Assembly (NCBI RefSeq): GCF_019429565.1
Contig: NZ_JAHXSA010000001.1
Span: forward strand, 992,001-1,056,000
From: Schaalia sp. ORNL0103
GTDB lineage: Bacteria > Actinomycetota > Actinomycetes > Actinomycetales > Actinomycetaceae
Reading direction: 5' to 3'
DNA length: 64,000 bases
Shown in pieces: positions 44,494 to 57,360 of the stretch (position 1 is its first letter; each line of letters starts with the position of its first letter). Position numbers and translations under genes: made by a program. Below the pieces are notes generated by a model. The model did no database searches, was not told the origin of the DNA, and worked only from the letters and a program-made list of their open reading frames with translations.

Positions 44494-44629
44494 GTTATTT
44501 AGTTCGTCGCCCTGGCGACCTGATAAATAATAGCGGACCTTTCGAGAATGACGCAAATCCAATCGAGTGCCCCTCGTCACAACGCTCGAAAATCTCAAGA
44601 TTCTGCGGTGACGAGGGACCCGAGAGGCA

Positions 44630-45364
44630 TCACGCCCCCAAAATGTCCTCACGAGAGCCGATGTTGTGCGACGCCAGGCGCCACCCGCTGATCGCCGCAC
44701 TCTTAGAAGTCGACATCCCTACGGGCACGAGTTCCGACCAGTGGCAGTTGTCCACGCCTCGCAGTCCGTTGAAGACGGCGGGGTCCAGCCCCAACAGGGA
44801 CACAATGCCCCGCGCGATCGCGGAGCCGTGCGAGACCACGATCAGCGACTGATCATCGCGGCACGCCCGCGCGGCTTCCAAGACAGCATCGCGCACGCGC
44901 GCACCCACCACCTCGGAGCGTTCCACCTCGGCAAGGTCGCACTCGCCGTCCGCGCGGTACTGGGCATAGGCCTCGGGCTGCTCGGCGGCGATCTCCTCGT
45001 AGGTCTTACCCTCAAAGCTCCCGTAGAAGCGCTCCGTGAGCCGCTCATCGAGCTCCGGCCCTTCGCAGGGGTAGCCCGCGATATCGAACACACGCGCGAC
45101 GATCTTCGCGGTATCAACCGCGCGCCCCAGGGGCGAACTCACGATACGCACTCCCCCATCGTCGTAGCTGCGCCCGTCTTCGGCGGCGATCATGCCAACC
45201 TCGGCGCTCGGCTCGCACAGTCGGCTCACCAGCACACCGGCGGCGCCCGCCGCCTGGGACCGTCCGGCCTCGTTCAGGGGTTGATCGATCCGCCCCTGAA
45301 AGCGCCTCGCCAGGTTGAAATCCGTCTGGCCGTGGCGCAGCAGGACGATCCGCGAGGCGCTCAC
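44630..45364 (-). CDS. Histidine phosphatase family protein
   Basis: 244 residues. The active-site LLRHGQTDFN (His in RHG), the second His in VVSHGSAIARG, and RFYGSFEGKTYEEI with its acid residue are clear. This is the branch-2-like phosphoglycerate-mutase fold, which in actinobacteria next to rsfS is often annotated glucosyl-3-phosphoglycerate phosphatase or broad phosphatase; the substrate is not certain. Starts at GTG overlapping the rsfS stop (GTGA), so it belongs to the nadD-rsfS operon. Confidence 0.88.
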   Translation of the reverse strand: MSASRIVLLRHGQTDFNLARRFQGRIDQPLNEAGRSQAAGAAGVLVSRLCEPSAEVGMIAAEDGRSYDDGGVRIVSSPLGRAVDTAKIVARVFDIAGYPCEGPELDERLTERFYGSFEGKTYEEIAAEQPEAYAQYRADGECDLAEVERSEVVGARVRDAVLEAARACRDDQSLIVVSHGSAIARGIVSLLGLDPAVFNGLRGVDNCHWSELVPVGMSTSKSAAISGWRLASHNIGSREDILGA

Positions 45365-45786
45365 TGTGCGCTCTCCGCACCGTGCGCGGCAGCACGCTCG
45401 GCGGCAGCGGCGCGAGCCTCGTCAGTGTCAACGTCGATCGGCACGGCCGGGCAGTCACCCCACAGGCGCTCAAGAGCGTAGTACTCGCGCTCCTCCTCGG
45501 ACAGGACGTGAACGAGCAGGTCGGAGTAGTCCAGGAGCACCCACGTGCCCTCCGCGCGGCCCTCAATGTGGGCGGGGCGGCGCTGATGCTCACCCCAGAT
45601 GCGATCCATGATGTCCTCGGCGATGGCGCGAACCTGACGGTCCGTCGGGGCCGAGACGACCACGAAAGCATCCGCCAGGGCGAGCTTGCTGGTCACATCG
45701 ACAAGCACGGGGTTGATGCCGCCGCGGTCGTGTGCGGCGCGAGCAACCAGGCTCGCCAGTTCTGCGGTAGCGTCGGGAAGGCTCAC
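45361..45786 (-). CDS. rsfS: Ribosomal silencing factor RsfS
   Basis: 141 residues. The DUF143/RsfS body is plain: DVTSKLALADAFVVVSAPTDRQVRAIAEDI, written here in parts as LADAFVVVSA and RQVRAIAED, then WVLLDYSDLLVHV and the end EEREYYALERLWGD. It binds ribosomal protein L14 and blocks joining of the subunits when growth stops. The start is GTG with AAGGAG six bases before it. It lies 13 bases after nadD, the usual order. Confidence 0.95.
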   Translation of the reverse strand: MSLPDATAELASLVARAAHDRGGINPVLVDVTSKLALADAFVVVSAPTDRQVRAIAEDIMDRIWGEHQRRPAHIEGRAEGTWVLLDYSDLLVHVLSEEEREYYALERLWGDCPAVPIDVDTDEARAAAAERAAAHGAESAQ

Positions 45787-45799
45787 GTTTCTCCTTGGG

Positions 45800-46510
45800 T
45801 TAGGACCGGTACAGGCCGTACTTATTGATGTATTGGACGACGCCGTCGGGCACCAGGTACCACACCGGCTTGCCCTCTTCGACGCGTGTGCGGCAGTCCG
45901 TCGACGAGATCGCCATGGCGGGCACCTCCAGCAGCGACACGGACTCGTGCGGCAGGCCGGGATCCGACAGGTTGTGCCCGGGGCGCGTCACGCCGATGAA
46001 GTGCGCCTGCTCAAAGAGCTTATCGGCGTCCTTCCACTGCGCGATCTGCGCCAGCGCATCGGCACCCGTGATGAAGTAGAAATCCGAGTCCGGGTATTCG
46101 CGAGACAGGTCCGCCAGCGTATCGATCGTGTAGGTCGTCCCACCGCGGTCAATATCGACGCGCGACACGGCGAAACGCGGATTCGATGCGGTAGCGATAA
46201 CCGTCATCAGGTAGCGATGCTCGGCCGAGGTCACACGTCGATCCGCCTTGAAGGGCTGCATGGCCGCCGGGACGAAGACGACCTGGTCAAGGCCGAAGAC
46301 GTCCATGACCTCCGAGGCCGCAACGAGGTGACCGTGGTGGATCGGATCGAAGGTACCGCCCATGATGCCGATCGCGCGGCGCCGACGCAGCGCGCGCGGG
46401 GGATGCTGGGGCGAGGCCGGGGCTGCAGTCGCCCCCGCCGTGGCCTCGGTGGTCTTTTCGAGCGCGATCTCCTCCAAGGCCTGCTCCGTTTGCGTGTTCG
46501 TGGTGCTCAC
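45800..46510 (-). CDS. nadD: Nicotinate-nucleotide adenylyltransferase
   Basis: 236 residues if started at GTG 46510, which overlaps the proA stop (GTGA); an ATG at 46543 inside proA would add eleven. A polar N-terminal tail of about 45 residues precedes the nucleotidyltransferase site [15 protein letters not shown]. The end has [20 protein letters not shown], the second ATP-binding motif ISSTxxR. It joins nicotinate mononucleotide with ATP to make the NAD precursor. The order proA-nadD-rsfS is standard for actinobacteria. Confidence 0.94.
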   Translation of the reverse strand: MSTTNTQTEQALEEIALEKTTEATAGATAAPASPQHPPRALRRRRAIGIMGGTFDPIHHGHLVAASEVMDVFGLDQVVFVPAAMQPFKADRRVTSAEHRYLMTVIATASNPRFAVSRVDIDRGGTTYTIDTLADLSREYPDSDFYFITGADALAQIAQWKDADKLFEQAHFIGVTRPGHNLSDPGLPHESVSLLEVPAMAISSTDCRTRVEEGKPVWYLVPDGVVQYINKYGLYRS

Positions 46511-47805
46511 GGGCGAATCGTTCCCTCCCCCTCGTAGATCCACGTGGTCGTGGTCAACTCGGTCAGGCCCATGGGGCCGCGCGCGTGCAGCTTCTGCGTC
46601 GAGATACCAACCTCGGCACCCAGGCCCAGCTGTCCGCCGTCCGTAAAGCGCGTCGACGCGTTCACAGCAATCGCAGCCGCGTCGACGCCCGCACGGAACG
46701 CACGCACGGCGGCGATGTCGGAGGCAACGATTCCCTCGGTGTGGCCCGAGGAATAGCGACGGATGTGCTCAATCGCCTCGTCAACGTCGGCGACGACGCG
46801 CACAGCCAGGTCCATCGAGAGGTACTCGGTCTCCCAGTCGACCTCGGTGGCGTCAACAATCATGTCCGCGTCAATCGACGGCTGGCCATCGACGATGGCC
46901 CGTGTGGCCTCGTCGGCGTGGATCGTCACGCCCGCCGTCGTCAGACGGGTGACGGCGGCGACGAGGAAACGCTGCGCGACATCGGCGTGTACGAGCAGCG
47001 TCTCCGCCGCGTTGCACACGCCCACGCGCTGCGTCTTCGCGTTCATGATGATGGCCTCGGCGGCCTCCAGGTCAGCGGAGGCATCCACGTACACGTGGCA
47101 GTTACCCGTGCCCGTCTCGATGACCGGAACCCGCGACTCTTCGACGACAGCATTGATGAGCCCCGCTCCCCCTCGCGGAATCAGCGCATCGATCGCGCCA
47201 CGCGCACGCATCATCGCTCGGGCGCCCGCGCGGCCCCACGGATCCACCGTGGTGATCGCATCAGCGGGCAGGCCGACGGAGGTCAGCGCATCGCGGCACA
47301 CCTCGATGAGCACGCGATTCGAGGACTGCGCGGCGCTTCCACCGCGCAGTACGACCGCGTTGCCGGCCTTCACAGCAAGCGAGGCAGCATCGATCGTCAC
47401 GTTGGGTCGGGCCTCGTAGATGATGCCAATAACGCCCAGGGGCACGCGCTCCTGCGTCACGCGCAGGCCAATATCGGTGCGCATTCCGCGCACGACCTGA
47501 CCGATCGGGTCGGGCAGACCAGCGATCTCACGGACGGCCTCGGCGATTCCCCGAATACGATCGGAGGTCAGCGCAAGGCGATCCAGCAGGCCCTCGCTCA
47601 TCTGCTCCGCGCGACCGCGGGCGACATCTTCAGCATTAGCGGCCAGGATCTGGTCACTGCGATCAATGAGCGCAGCCGCAATCGCCTCGAGACCGCGGTT
47701 CTTCACCTGGGTCGTCGCGTTCGCAAGCGCTCGCGCCGCAGCGCGAGCAGCATCCGTCACCTGGGAAATATCTGCAGCAGTATCCACCGGGCCATCATGG
47801 CACAC
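46507..47805 (-). CDS. proA: Gamma-glutamyl phosphate reductase
   Basis: 432 residues from GTG at 47805; a second GTG at 47787 is equally possible as no clear ribosome site is seen. The aldehyde-dehydrogenase fold carries the catalytic Cys in [13 protein letters not shown], the NADP-binding [16 protein letters not shown] and VVLRGGSAA, and the end [17 protein letters not shown]. It reduces gamma-glutamyl phosphate to the semialdehyde in proline synthesis, acting on the product of the preceding proB. Confidence 0.97.
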   Translation of the reverse strand: MCHDGPVDTAADISQVTDAARAAARALANATTQVKNRGLEAIAAALIDRSDQILAANAEDVARGRAEQMSEGLLDRLALTSDRIRGIAEAVREIAGLPDPIGQVVRGMRTDIGLRVTQERVPLGVIGIIYEARPNVTIDAASLAVKAGNAVVLRGGSAAQSSNRVLIEVCRDALTSVGLPADAITTVDPWGRAGARAMMRARGAIDALIPRGGAGLINAVVEESRVPVIETGTGNCHVYVDASADLEAAEAIIMNAKTQRVGVCNAAETLLVHADVAQRFLVAAVTRLTTAGVTIHADEATRAIVDGQPSIDADMIVDATEVDWETEYLSMDLAVRVVADVDEAIEHIRRYSSGHTEGIVASDIAAVRAFRAGVDAAAIAVNASTRFTDGGQLGLGAEVGISTQKLHARGPMGLTELTTTTWIYEGEGTIRP

Positions 47806-47824
47806 GAGAGCCTGTCAAGCCGCG

Positions 47825-48952
47825 TCAGTCAGCGCTCAGCGCAGAAAATGCGTCACCCAACACCGCCAAGTCGTCGCGGTGGATGGCCGGCCTGGGGTGC
47901 TCATGGCCTGCAGCCTGCAGTTCCGCCGTGCCCGATCCTGCGATCTCGGCCAGGGTGTCGGAGTCGTATCCCGACACGCCGCGGGCGACCAGACCCGTCG
48001 GGGAGGCCACATCGACGACGTCGCCGGCCTCGAAGTGGCCGAGCACGGAACGCACTCCGGCGACCAGCAGAGACTTCTTACCGACCGTGATCGCCTGGGC
48101 TGCACCCCCGTCGACGATGATTTCGCCGCGCGACGGGGCCACGTGGGCGATCCACAGGCGGCGCGAGGCCGGACGCTCCTGGGAAGGCTCGAACCACGTA
48201 CCGACGTTTTTACCCGCGAGCACCGACTCCAGAGCATCCGCGCAGGCGAGCTGCACGCCGATGCCGCTGGTGGTCGCCAGCATGGCGGCCTGCACCTTCG
48301 TCGCCATGCCGCCCGTGCCTACGCGAGAGCCAGCGCCGGTCACGAGCACGCTCATGAGATCGTCCGCGCTCTCGACGCGCTCGATCAGCTTCGAGCCCGG
48401 GTGGTCCGGAGGAGCCGTGTAGAGGCCGTCGACGTCCGTCAGCAGCACGAGGGCGTCGGCCTTGATCATCTGCGCGATGAGCGCCGCAAGACGATCGTTG
48501 TCGCCGAAACGCAGCTCTCGGGTGGTCACCGCGTCGTTTTCATTGAGAATCGGGACGACGCCGAGGCCGAGGAGACGCGTCAGCGAGGCGCGCACGTTCG
48601 TATAGTGATCGCGGCGCATAACGTCGTCCGTGGTCAGCAGCACCTGGGCGGCATCCAAGTGATGCGCCTGGAAGGCAGCCGTCCACCGCGCCATCAGAAG
48701 CCCCTGCCCCATCGCCGCAGCGGCCTGCACACTCGGCAGGTCCTTCGGCTTCGAGGTGAAGCCAAGCGGATCAAGGCCCGCCGCGACCGCGCCCGACGAC
48801 ACGATGACGACCTCGCGATCCGTCCCGCGCCAGCGCGCCACGAGGCGCGCGACCGAGTCAATACGGTTCAGATCCAGTCCGCCGTCCTCACGCGTGAGCG
48901 ACGACGAGCCAATCTTGACAACGATGCGAGAAGCCGCAGACACTCCGCTCAT
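47825..48952 (-). CDS. proB: Glutamate 5-kinase
   Basis: 375 residues from ATG at 48952, which overlaps the obgE stop (ATGA). The amino-acid kinase domain shows [41 protein letters not shown] and [15 protein letters not shown]-terminal PUA domain (about 285-365) follows, as in most bacterial ProB. It makes gamma-glutamyl phosphate, the feedback-controlled first step to proline, and the product goes to ProA encoded 19 bases downstream. Confidence 0.97.
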   Translation of the reverse strand: MSGVSAASRIVVKIGSSSLTREDGGLDLNRIDSVARLVARWRGTDREVVIVSSGAVAAGLDPLGFTSKPKDLPSVQAAAAMGQGLLMARWTAAFQAHHLDAAQVLLTTDDVMRRDHYTNVRASLTRLLGLGVVPILNENDAVTTRELRFGDNDRLAALIAQMIKADALVLLTDVDGLYTAPPDHPGSKLIERVESADDLMSVLVTGAGSRVGTGGMATKVQAAMLATTSGIGVQLACADALESVLAGKNVGTWFEPSQERPASRRLWIAHVAPSRGEIIVDGGAAQAITVGKKSLLVAGVRSVLGHFEAGDVVDVASPTGLVARGVSGYDSDTLAEIAGSGTAELQAAGHEHPRPAIHRDDLAVLGDAFSALSAD

Positions 48953-50472
48953 GACTGGTCCGACGCATCGGTCCAGTGCCCGGCCTGGCGCTCCGTCCAC
49001 AGCTCGTCACGGGCAGCGGTCTTGGCATCCATAACCTGGTGGTACACCTCGCGGCGCTCCTTACGGCTCGGGCGCGCGTTCTGGTCCAGGCGCAGGTCGG
49101 TGCCGCGCGAGCCCAGCAGCTCCGGTCCGGTCGTCAGGGTCGGCTCCCAGTCGAAGACGACGCCTCCATCCAGGTCGCCGATCACGACGGTGTCGCCGGC
49201 GACCGCGCCGGCCTTCATCAGCTCGTCCTCGACGCCCGCGGCGTTCAGGCGATCCGCAAGGTAACCCACGGCCTCGTCGTTAGCAAAGTCGGTCTGACGC
49301 ACCCAGCGCTCCGGCTTGTCGCCGCGCACCTGGAACACTTCCTCGCCATCCTTACGGGTCTTGCGCACCGTGATCTCCACGCTGCGCCCGACAGCCTTGG
49401 GACGGATGACGGGACGAGCAGCCTCGAGAGCGGGACGCTTTGCGCGCTCCGCCTCGACGATGCCGGCCAGAACAAAGGACAGCTCCTTCAGGCCCTCGTG
49501 GGACACGGCAGACACCTCGAGAACGGGCCAGCCGAAAGACTCCAGGTCCGGGCGCGTAATCTCGGCGAGATCACGCCCGTCCGGGATGTCGATCTTGTTC
49601 AAAACGATGACGCGGGGGCGCTCCATGATCGGCACGTAGCCCTCGACCTGCGTCAGGTCACCCTGGTAAGCCTCCAGCTCTGCCTCGATGATGCGCAGGT
49701 CCTCAACCGGCTCGCGATCAGTCTCGAAGGCGGCCGTGTCGAGCACGTGCACGATGACGGCGCAACGCTCGATGTGGCGCAGGAAGTCAAGACCGAGGCC
49801 TCGTCCTTGAGAGGCACCGGGGATCAGGCCGGGAACGTCGGCGACCGTGTAGCGCGTGTCGCCGGCCGACACGACGCCCAGGTTCGGGACCAGCGTCGTG
49901 AAGGGGTAATCGGCGATCTTCGGGCGCGCCGAGCTCAGGGCCGCAATCAGCGAGGACTTACCCGCCGACGGGAAGCCAACGAGAGCCACGTCCGCGACGG
50001 ACTTCAGCTCTAGGATGACGTCGCGCTCCTCGCCGGGCTCGCCCAGCAGGGCGAAGCCAGGGGCCTTACGAGCCTTCGACGCCAGCGCCGCGTTGCCCAG
50101 GCCACCGCGACCGCCCTCGGCGACCACGTATCGGGCGCCCGCACCCGTCAGGTCAGCGAGTAGCTCACCCGACATCGACTTGACGACCGTGCCCTCAGGA
50201 ACCGGCAGGATGATGTCCGCGCCGGTCTTACCCTGACGGAAGTCACCCATGCCGGGCGTGCCGTTATCCGCACGACGATGCGGGCTACGGTGGTAGTTCA
50301 GCAGCGTGGTCTCCTGCTCGCTCACCTCCAGGATGACCGAGCCACCATTGCCGCCGTCTCCGCCGTCAGGGCCGGCCAGCGGCTTGAACTTTTCACGCTT
50401 AATCGAGGCAACGCCGTTACCGCCGTTACCACCCATCGCATGCAGAGTCACGCGATCCACGAAGTCTGCCAC
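48949..50472 (-). CDS. obgE: GTPase ObgE/CgtA
   Basis: 507 residues from GTG at 50472, chosen because AGGAG lies six bases upstream and the protein then begins [15 protein letters not shown] as usual. The Obg domain is glycine-rich ([30 protein letters not shown]). The GTPase domain has [15 protein letters not shown] (G1), [12 protein letters not shown] (G2), DVPGLIPGA (G3) and NKID (G4). The C-terminal OCT domain and an extra acidic or basic tail of about 60 residues complete it. Obg acts in 50S assembly and the stringent response. A terminator-like hairpin lies between it and rpmA. Confidence 0.97.
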   Translation of the reverse strand: MADFVDRVTLHAMGGNGGNGVASIKREKFKPLAGPDGGDGGNGGSVILEVSEQETTLLNYHRSPHRRADNGTPGMGDFRQGKTGADIILPVPEGTVVKSMSGELLADLTGAGARYVVAEGGRGGLGNAALASKARKAPGFALLGEPGEERDVILELKSVADVALVGFPSAGKSSLIAALSSARPKIADYPFTTLVPNLGVVSAGDTRYTVADVPGLIPGASQGRGLGLDFLRHIERCAVIVHVLDTAAFETDREPVEDLRIIEAELEAYQGDLTQVEGYVPIMERPRVIVLNKIDIPDGRDLAEITRPDLESFGWPVLEVSAVSHEGLKELSFVLAGIVEAERAKRPALEAARPVIRPKAVGRSVEITVRKTRKDGEEVFQVRGDKPERWVRQTDFANDEAVGYLADRLNAAGVEDELMKAGAVAGDTVVIGDLDGGVVFDWEPTLTTGPELLGSRGTDLRLDQNARPSRKERREVYHQVMDAKTAARDELWTERQAGHWTDASDQS

Positions 50473-50503
50473 TGTTGCTCCTGACGACTGAAAATGAATG
50501 TTG

Positions 50504-50536
50504 AAAAGGGCGCCCGGCAACGCCGGACGCCCTTTA
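50504..50536 (-). terminator. Terminator between rpmA and obgE
   Basis: AAAAGGGCGcCCGGC at 50504-50518 pairs with GCCGGaCGCCCTTTA at 50522-50536 around CAA with one mismatch. On the minus strand the stem ends in CCCTTTTCAA. It lies right after rpmA and could limit read-through into obgE. Confidence 0.75.
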
Positions 50537-50547
50537 TGCGCGCGGTC

Positions 50548-50805
50548 TCAGGCAGAGACCGGCGAAACGCTGACGACCTTGCGATCGCGCTTGCGGCCGA
50601 ACTCAACCGCACCGGCGCGCAGGGCGAACAGGGTGTCATCCTTGCCACGGCCAACGCCGTCGCCAGGGTGGAAGTGGGTGCCGCGCTGACGAACGAGGAT
50701 CTCACCAGCGTTGACCAGCTGGCCGCCGTAGCGCTTCACGCCGAGGCGCTGCGCGTTCGAGTCGCGACCGTTACGGGAGGAACCAAGGCCCTTCTTATGT
50801 GCCAT
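50548..50805 (-). CDS. rpmA: 50S ribosomal protein L27
   Basis: 85 residues, start [17 protein letters not shown], with the conserved core [27 protein letters not shown] and [11 protein letters not shown]. It begins directly with MAHKK, so there is no cleavable N-terminal extension as in Firmicutes. The N-terminal tail reaches the peptidyl-transferase centre. AAAGTAGCAACTG precedes the start. It is paired with rplU. Confidence 0.98.
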   Translation of the reverse strand: MAHKKGLGSSRNGRDSNAQRLGVKRYGGQLVNAGEILVRQRGTHFHPGDGVGRGKDDTLFALRAGAVEFGRKRDRKVVSVSPVSA

Positions 50806-50839
50806 CAGTTGCTACTTTCTGCTCGTGGGAACGTCGGGT

Positions 50840-51161
50840 TCAGGCGATCTCGGTGATCTTGACGACCGACATCTTCTGACGGTGTCCCTGGCGCTTGCGG
50901 TAGCCCGACTTGTTCTTGTACTTAATGATGGAAATCTTGGGGCCCTTGGCCGAGTCAACAACCTCAGCCTTGACGGAAACCTTGCCCAGCTTGGCTGCGT
51001 CAACGGTGATGGCGTCGCCATCCACCAGCATCAGCGGCTGGAGCTCGATGCTCGAACCGATTTCTTCTGCCAGCTTGTCGACGACGACGACGTCACCGAC
51101 GGACACCTTTTCCTGCCGGCCGCCAGCCTTGACGATCGCGTAGACCACGTTGGAGCTCATC
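50840..51161 (-). CDS. rplU: 50S ribosomal protein L21
   Basis: 106 residues from ATG at 51161 (MSSNVVYAIVKAGGRQ); the longer open frame to 51256 is leader sequence. The core has VYAIVKAGGRQEKVSVGD and the C-terminal signature KISIIKYKNKSGYRKRQGHRQ, given here in parts as IIKYKNKSGYRKRQG. L21 binds 23S rRNA together with L20. The leader 51162-51260 includes GTTGGCGC with GCGCCGAC across a 5-base loop, which may be an attenuator; this is not proven. Confidence 0.97.
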
Positions 51162-51339
51162 TCTTCTCGTATTCGTAACCGGAATCGCGCCTCGAAACTG
51201 CCGAGGACTTGTCTCATTGTCATGATTCCGTTGGCGCTTGTTGCGCCGACGATCAAATTTAGCCGATTCGCACGCCGGATTGCAAGCCGGCACGGTCACG
51301 GGCGGGTGTGAAGTGCTGTGCGATTCCACACCCTACGCT

Positions 51340-51367
51340 CGGGGGAGGGATGATCGCCCCTCCCCCG
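51340..51367 (-). terminator. Terminator behind the RNase E/G gene
   Basis: CGGGGGAGGG at 51340-51349 pairs with CCCTCCCCCG at 51358-51367 around an 8-base loop. It lies 13 bases after the stop of the ribonuclease gene. The T-run is weak, so strength is uncertain. Confidence 0.6.
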
Positions 51368-51379
51368 GCGCCTGGAGCA

Positions 51380-54148
<2,769 letters not shown>

Positions 54149-54561
54149 GATTCTCCAATGGCGGGTGCGCGCCCCGTGCCTGGACGCACCCTTTTTCATC
54201 GCCCGCATGGGGCGGAAACCTAGTGGAGCGCTGATGCGCAGCGGCCGGCGGCATATGAATACGTCATCGCTCGGCTCTCGTCGCGGGGGCACTCCCGCGA
54301 CATCCATTCACCTCTATTGTCGCACAACAGGGCCTCGTACCGACGATGGGGTGATCAGGACAACGCAACACGGAGCGATATCTCACGGAAGAACCCGTAA
54401 AAATTATTCGGACGCGTATGTCACAAAACGGCCTCTGAACCAGCATTTCAACCAATCCAACCGACGTTTTTGGGCTACATTAATATCAACCCGTGACATA
54501 GGTCCCACGGACTTCGGACACGGGACAATCGACCCTAATCCCAACACGAGAAGGTCCCATC
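54149..54561. other. Divergent control region between rne and cydA
   Basis: 413 bases without a gene. It must hold the promoters of rne (minus) and cydA (plus). The half nearer cydA is AT-rich (54405-54490, with AAAAATTATTCGG and TACATTAATATCAACC). No Rex or CRP palindrome of the usual type is seen. An RNase-E-type long 5' leader, as used for autoregulation, is possible on the rne side. Confidence 0.5.
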
Positions 54562-56109
54562 ATGACCCTCGCGCAGACAGCGCTTGACGCGGTCACCGTC
54601 GGACGATGGCAGTTCGGTGTTACCACCGTCTACCACTTCGTCCTCGTGCCGCTGACGATCGGCCTGTCCCTGCTGGTTGCCATCATGCAGACCGCGTGGC
54701 ACCGCACCGGCAAGGAATACTGGCTGCAAGCAACCCGCTTCTTTGGCAAGCTTCTCCTCATCAACTTCGCGCTCGGTGTCGCCACCGGTATCGTGCAGGA
54801 GTTCCAGTTCGGCATGAACTGGTCCGAATACTCCCGCTTCGTCGGCGACATCTTCGGCGCTCCCCTGGCCGTTGAGGCCCTCCTCGCCTTCTTCCTCGAG
54901 TCCACCTTCCTGGGCCTGTGGATCTTCGGCTGGGGCCGCCTCTCCAAGGGCATGCACCTGCTGACGATCTGGTGCGTCGCCCTGGGCACCATGTTCTCCG
55001 CGGCGTGGATTCTCGCGGCGAACGCCTGGATGCAGCACCCCGTGGGCGCCCGCTTCAACCCCGAGACCGGCCGCGCCGAGCTCGACGGCGTGAGCGGCTT
55101 CATGGAGCTCATCACCTCCGGCGTGTACCTGAGCGAATACGCACACGTCATCACCTCCGCCTGGTTGGTCGCCGGCTCTTTCGTTGCCGGTATCTCCATC
55201 TGGTGGATGGTGCGCACCGCCCGCGAGGGTTCCGACGAGGCCATGGCTCAGTCGCGTGACGTCTGGCGCCCGATCGCCCGCTTCGGCCTGACCGCCGTCC
55301 TGATCGGCGGCCTCGGCACCGCTGCCTCCGGCCACATCCAGGGCCAGGAGATGGTTGAGGTCCAGCCCATGAAGATGGCTGCCGCCGAAGGCATCTGTGT
55401 GGACACCGAGGGCGCGGCCTTCACGGTCGCCCAGTTCGGCTCCTGCCCCCTCGGCGATGACGGCGCGCAGCCGACCCAGTTCATCAAGGTCCCCGGCGTC
55501 GCGTCCTTCATGTCGCACAACTCCTTCACGGCCACCTCCGAGGGCGTCGCCGACGTCCAGGAACGCATGGTGGAGCTGCTCAACTCCGATGCGAACTTCA
55601 CCGCCAAGTACGGTGACGCCTCGCAGTACGACTTCCGTCCTCCGCAGATGGTCGCCTTCTGGTCGTTCCGTTTCATGATCGGCCTGGGCATGCTGGCCTT
55701 CCTGCTGGCAGCATGGGGCCTGTGGGCCACCCACGGCGGTCGTACCTCGTCCAACAAGTGGCTGAGCGTCCTCGCCCTGGTCAACCTTCCCCTGCCGTTC
55801 GCAGCCGCTTCCTTCGGCTGGATCTTCACCGAGATGGGTCGTCAGCCGTGGGTTGTCGTCCCGAACCTGCAGGCGCTGTCCGCGGGCTCCGACCTGGGCT
55901 CCGTCAACATGATGACCGACATGGGCATCTCCCCCAACGTTCCGGCTGGCCAGATGCTCACCTCGCTCATCCTGTTCACCCTGCTGTACGGCGTCCTCGG
56001 CGTCATGTGGTACATCCTCATGAAGCGCTACGCCGTCGAGGGCATCCACTCGTCCAAGGCCGACAAGGCTAAGGACGATGCTCCCGCCGACCTGTCCTTC
56101 GGATACTGA
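54562..56109 (+). CDS. cydA: Cytochrome bd ubiquinol oxidase subunit I
   Basis: 515 residues, about nine membrane helices. The start LDAVTVGRWQFGVTTVYHF contains the GRxQF pattern and the haem-b595-side His. The quinol loop is of the short actinobacterial type, and the end shows FAAASFGWIFTEMGRQPW, which is diagnostic. Ligand Met and His residues for haem b558 lie in the middle part. The enzyme oxidises quinol and reduces oxygen with very high affinity. It is first of cydAB, with GAAGG nine bases before the ATG. Confidence 0.97.
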   Translation: MTLAQTALDAVTVGRWQFGVTTVYHFVLVPLTIGLSLLVAIMQTAWHRTGKEYWLQATRFFGKLLLINFALGVATGIVQEFQFGMNWSEYSRFVGDIFGAPLAVEALLAFFLESTFLGLWIFGWGRLSKGMHLLTIWCVALGTMFSAAWILAANAWMQHPVGARFNPETGRAELDGVSGFMELITSGVYLSEYAHVITSAWLVAGSFVAGISIWWMVRTAREGSDEAMAQSRDVWRPIARFGLTAVLIGGLGTAASGHIQGQEMVEVQPMKMAAAEGICVDTEGAAFTVAQFGSCPLGDDGAQPTQFIKVPGVASFMSHNSFTATSEGVADVQERMVELLNSDANFTAKYGDASQYDFRPPQMVAFWSFRFMIGLGMLAFLLAAWGLWATHGGRTSSNKWLSVLALVNLPLPFAAASFGWIFTEMGRQPWVVVPNLQALSAGSDLGSVNMMTDMGISPNVPAGQMLTSLILFTLLYGVLGVMWYILMKRYAVEGIHSSKADKAKDDAPADLSFGY

Positions 56110-56123
56110 GAGGAACACCGATC

Positions 56124-57245
56124 ATGACTCTGTCTATCCTGTGGTTCATTCTCATCGCCGTTCTGTGGACGGTCTACCTGATCCTCGAGGGCTTCGACTT
56201 CGGCGTCGGCATGCTCCTCCCCTTCGTTGCCAAGGGCGACCGTGAGCGCACTCAGACCGTGCGCACGATCGGCCCCCACTGGGACGGCAACGAGGTGTGG
56301 CTGCTCACCGCCGGTGGCGCGACCTTCGCCGCGTTCCCCGAGTGGTACGCGACCATGTTCTCGGGCATGTACCTCGCCCTGTTCCTGATCCTCGTCTGCC
56401 TGATCATCCGCGTCATGGCCCTCGAGTGGCGTTCCAAGGTCGCCACCGAGAAGTGGCGTCACGCCTGGGACTGGGCGCACACGATCTGCGCGTGGCTCGT
56501 CCCGATCCTGCTGGGCGTCGCTTTCGCGAACTTCGTCCAGGGCATGCGCATTGAGGTTGTTGACGTGGCCACCGGCACCGTCATCGACCCGACGCTGGTC
56601 AACCAGTCGCTGGCAACCGCGACGCACCAGCTGACCGGCGGGTTCTTCTCGCTGCTCACGCCCTACACCATCCTGGGCGGTCTGGCCGTTATGGCCGTGT
56701 GCCTGGCTCACGGCGCACAGTTCCTGGCGCTGAAGACGACGGGCGAGGTCCGCGACCGCGCCAACGCGATTGCCGCCCCCGCGACGATCGCCGCGACTGT
56801 CCTGGCCGCCGCCTGGCTCGTGTGGGGTCAGTTCGCCTACACGACGAACGTTCTGGCGTGGATCCCCCTCGTGGTCGCCGCGCTCGCGATCATCGCGTCG
56901 ACGGCTCTGTCGCAGGCGTCGCTGCGTCGTGAGGGCTGGTCCTTCGTGGCCTCCTCGGTCGCCATCGCCGGCACTGTCGCGTGGGTGTTCGCGTCGATGG
57001 CTCCGGCCGTCCAGAAGTCCTCGATCAACCCGGCGTACTCGCTGACGATTGATCAGGCTTCCTCGACCCCGTCGACGCTGACTGTCATGACCATCGTGAC
57101 CGTCTGCCTGCTGCCGATCGTCCTGGTCTACGTCTTCTGGTCCTACTGGATGTTCCGCGCTCGCGTGGGCGCCGAGGACGTTGAGACGCAGACGGGTCTG
57201 CTGCTCAAGAAGATCCGCGTGGGCGAAAACTTCTTCGCCAACTGA
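56124..57245 (+). CDS. cydB: Cytochrome bd ubiquinol oxidase subunit II
   Basis: 373 residues, eight or nine membrane helices. The start ILWFILIAVLWTVYLILEGF and then DFGVGMLLPF are typical, as is GPHWDGNEVWLLTAGG near residue 55. It partners CydA. It lies 14 bases after cydA with GAGAGGAAC before the ATG. A clear terminator follows, which separates cydAB from cydDC. Confidence 0.97.
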   Translation: MTLSILWFILIAVLWTVYLILEGFDFGVGMLLPFVAKGDRERTQTVRTIGPHWDGNEVWLLTAGGATFAAFPEWYATMFSGMYLALFLILVCLIIRVMALEWRSKVATEKWRHAWDWAHTICAWLVPILLGVAFANFVQGMRIEVVDVATGTVIDPTLVNQSLATATHQLTGGFFSLLTPYTILGGLAVMAVCLAHGAQFLALKTTGEVRDRANAIAAPATIAATVLAAAWLVWGQFAYTTNVLAWIPLVVAALAIIASTALSQASLRREGWSFVASSVAIAGTVAWVFASMAPAVQKSSINPAYSLTIDQASSTPSTLTVMTIVTVCLLPIVLVYVFWSYWMFRARVGAEDVETQTGLLLKKIRVGENFFAN

Positions 57246-57259
57246 TCCTCGCATCACGA

Positions 57260-57292
57260 CGCGCCCGGTCCCTCACGCAGGGGCCGGGCGCG
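57260..57292 (+). terminator. Terminator between cydB and cydD
   Basis: CGCGCCCGG at 57260-57268 pairs with CCGGGCGCG at 57284-57292, with further CCC/GGG pairing inside, and TTTGTTGT follows. It will lower expression of cydDC relative to cydAB unless cydDC has its own promoter, for which GGCACAATAGATAC just before 57361 is a candidate -10 region. Confidence 0.85.
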
Positions 57293-57360
57293 TTTGTTGT
57301 CACGCCACGAGAATGGGGACCTTTGGCCCATGACGAGGCTTTTTCAGGCACAATAGATAC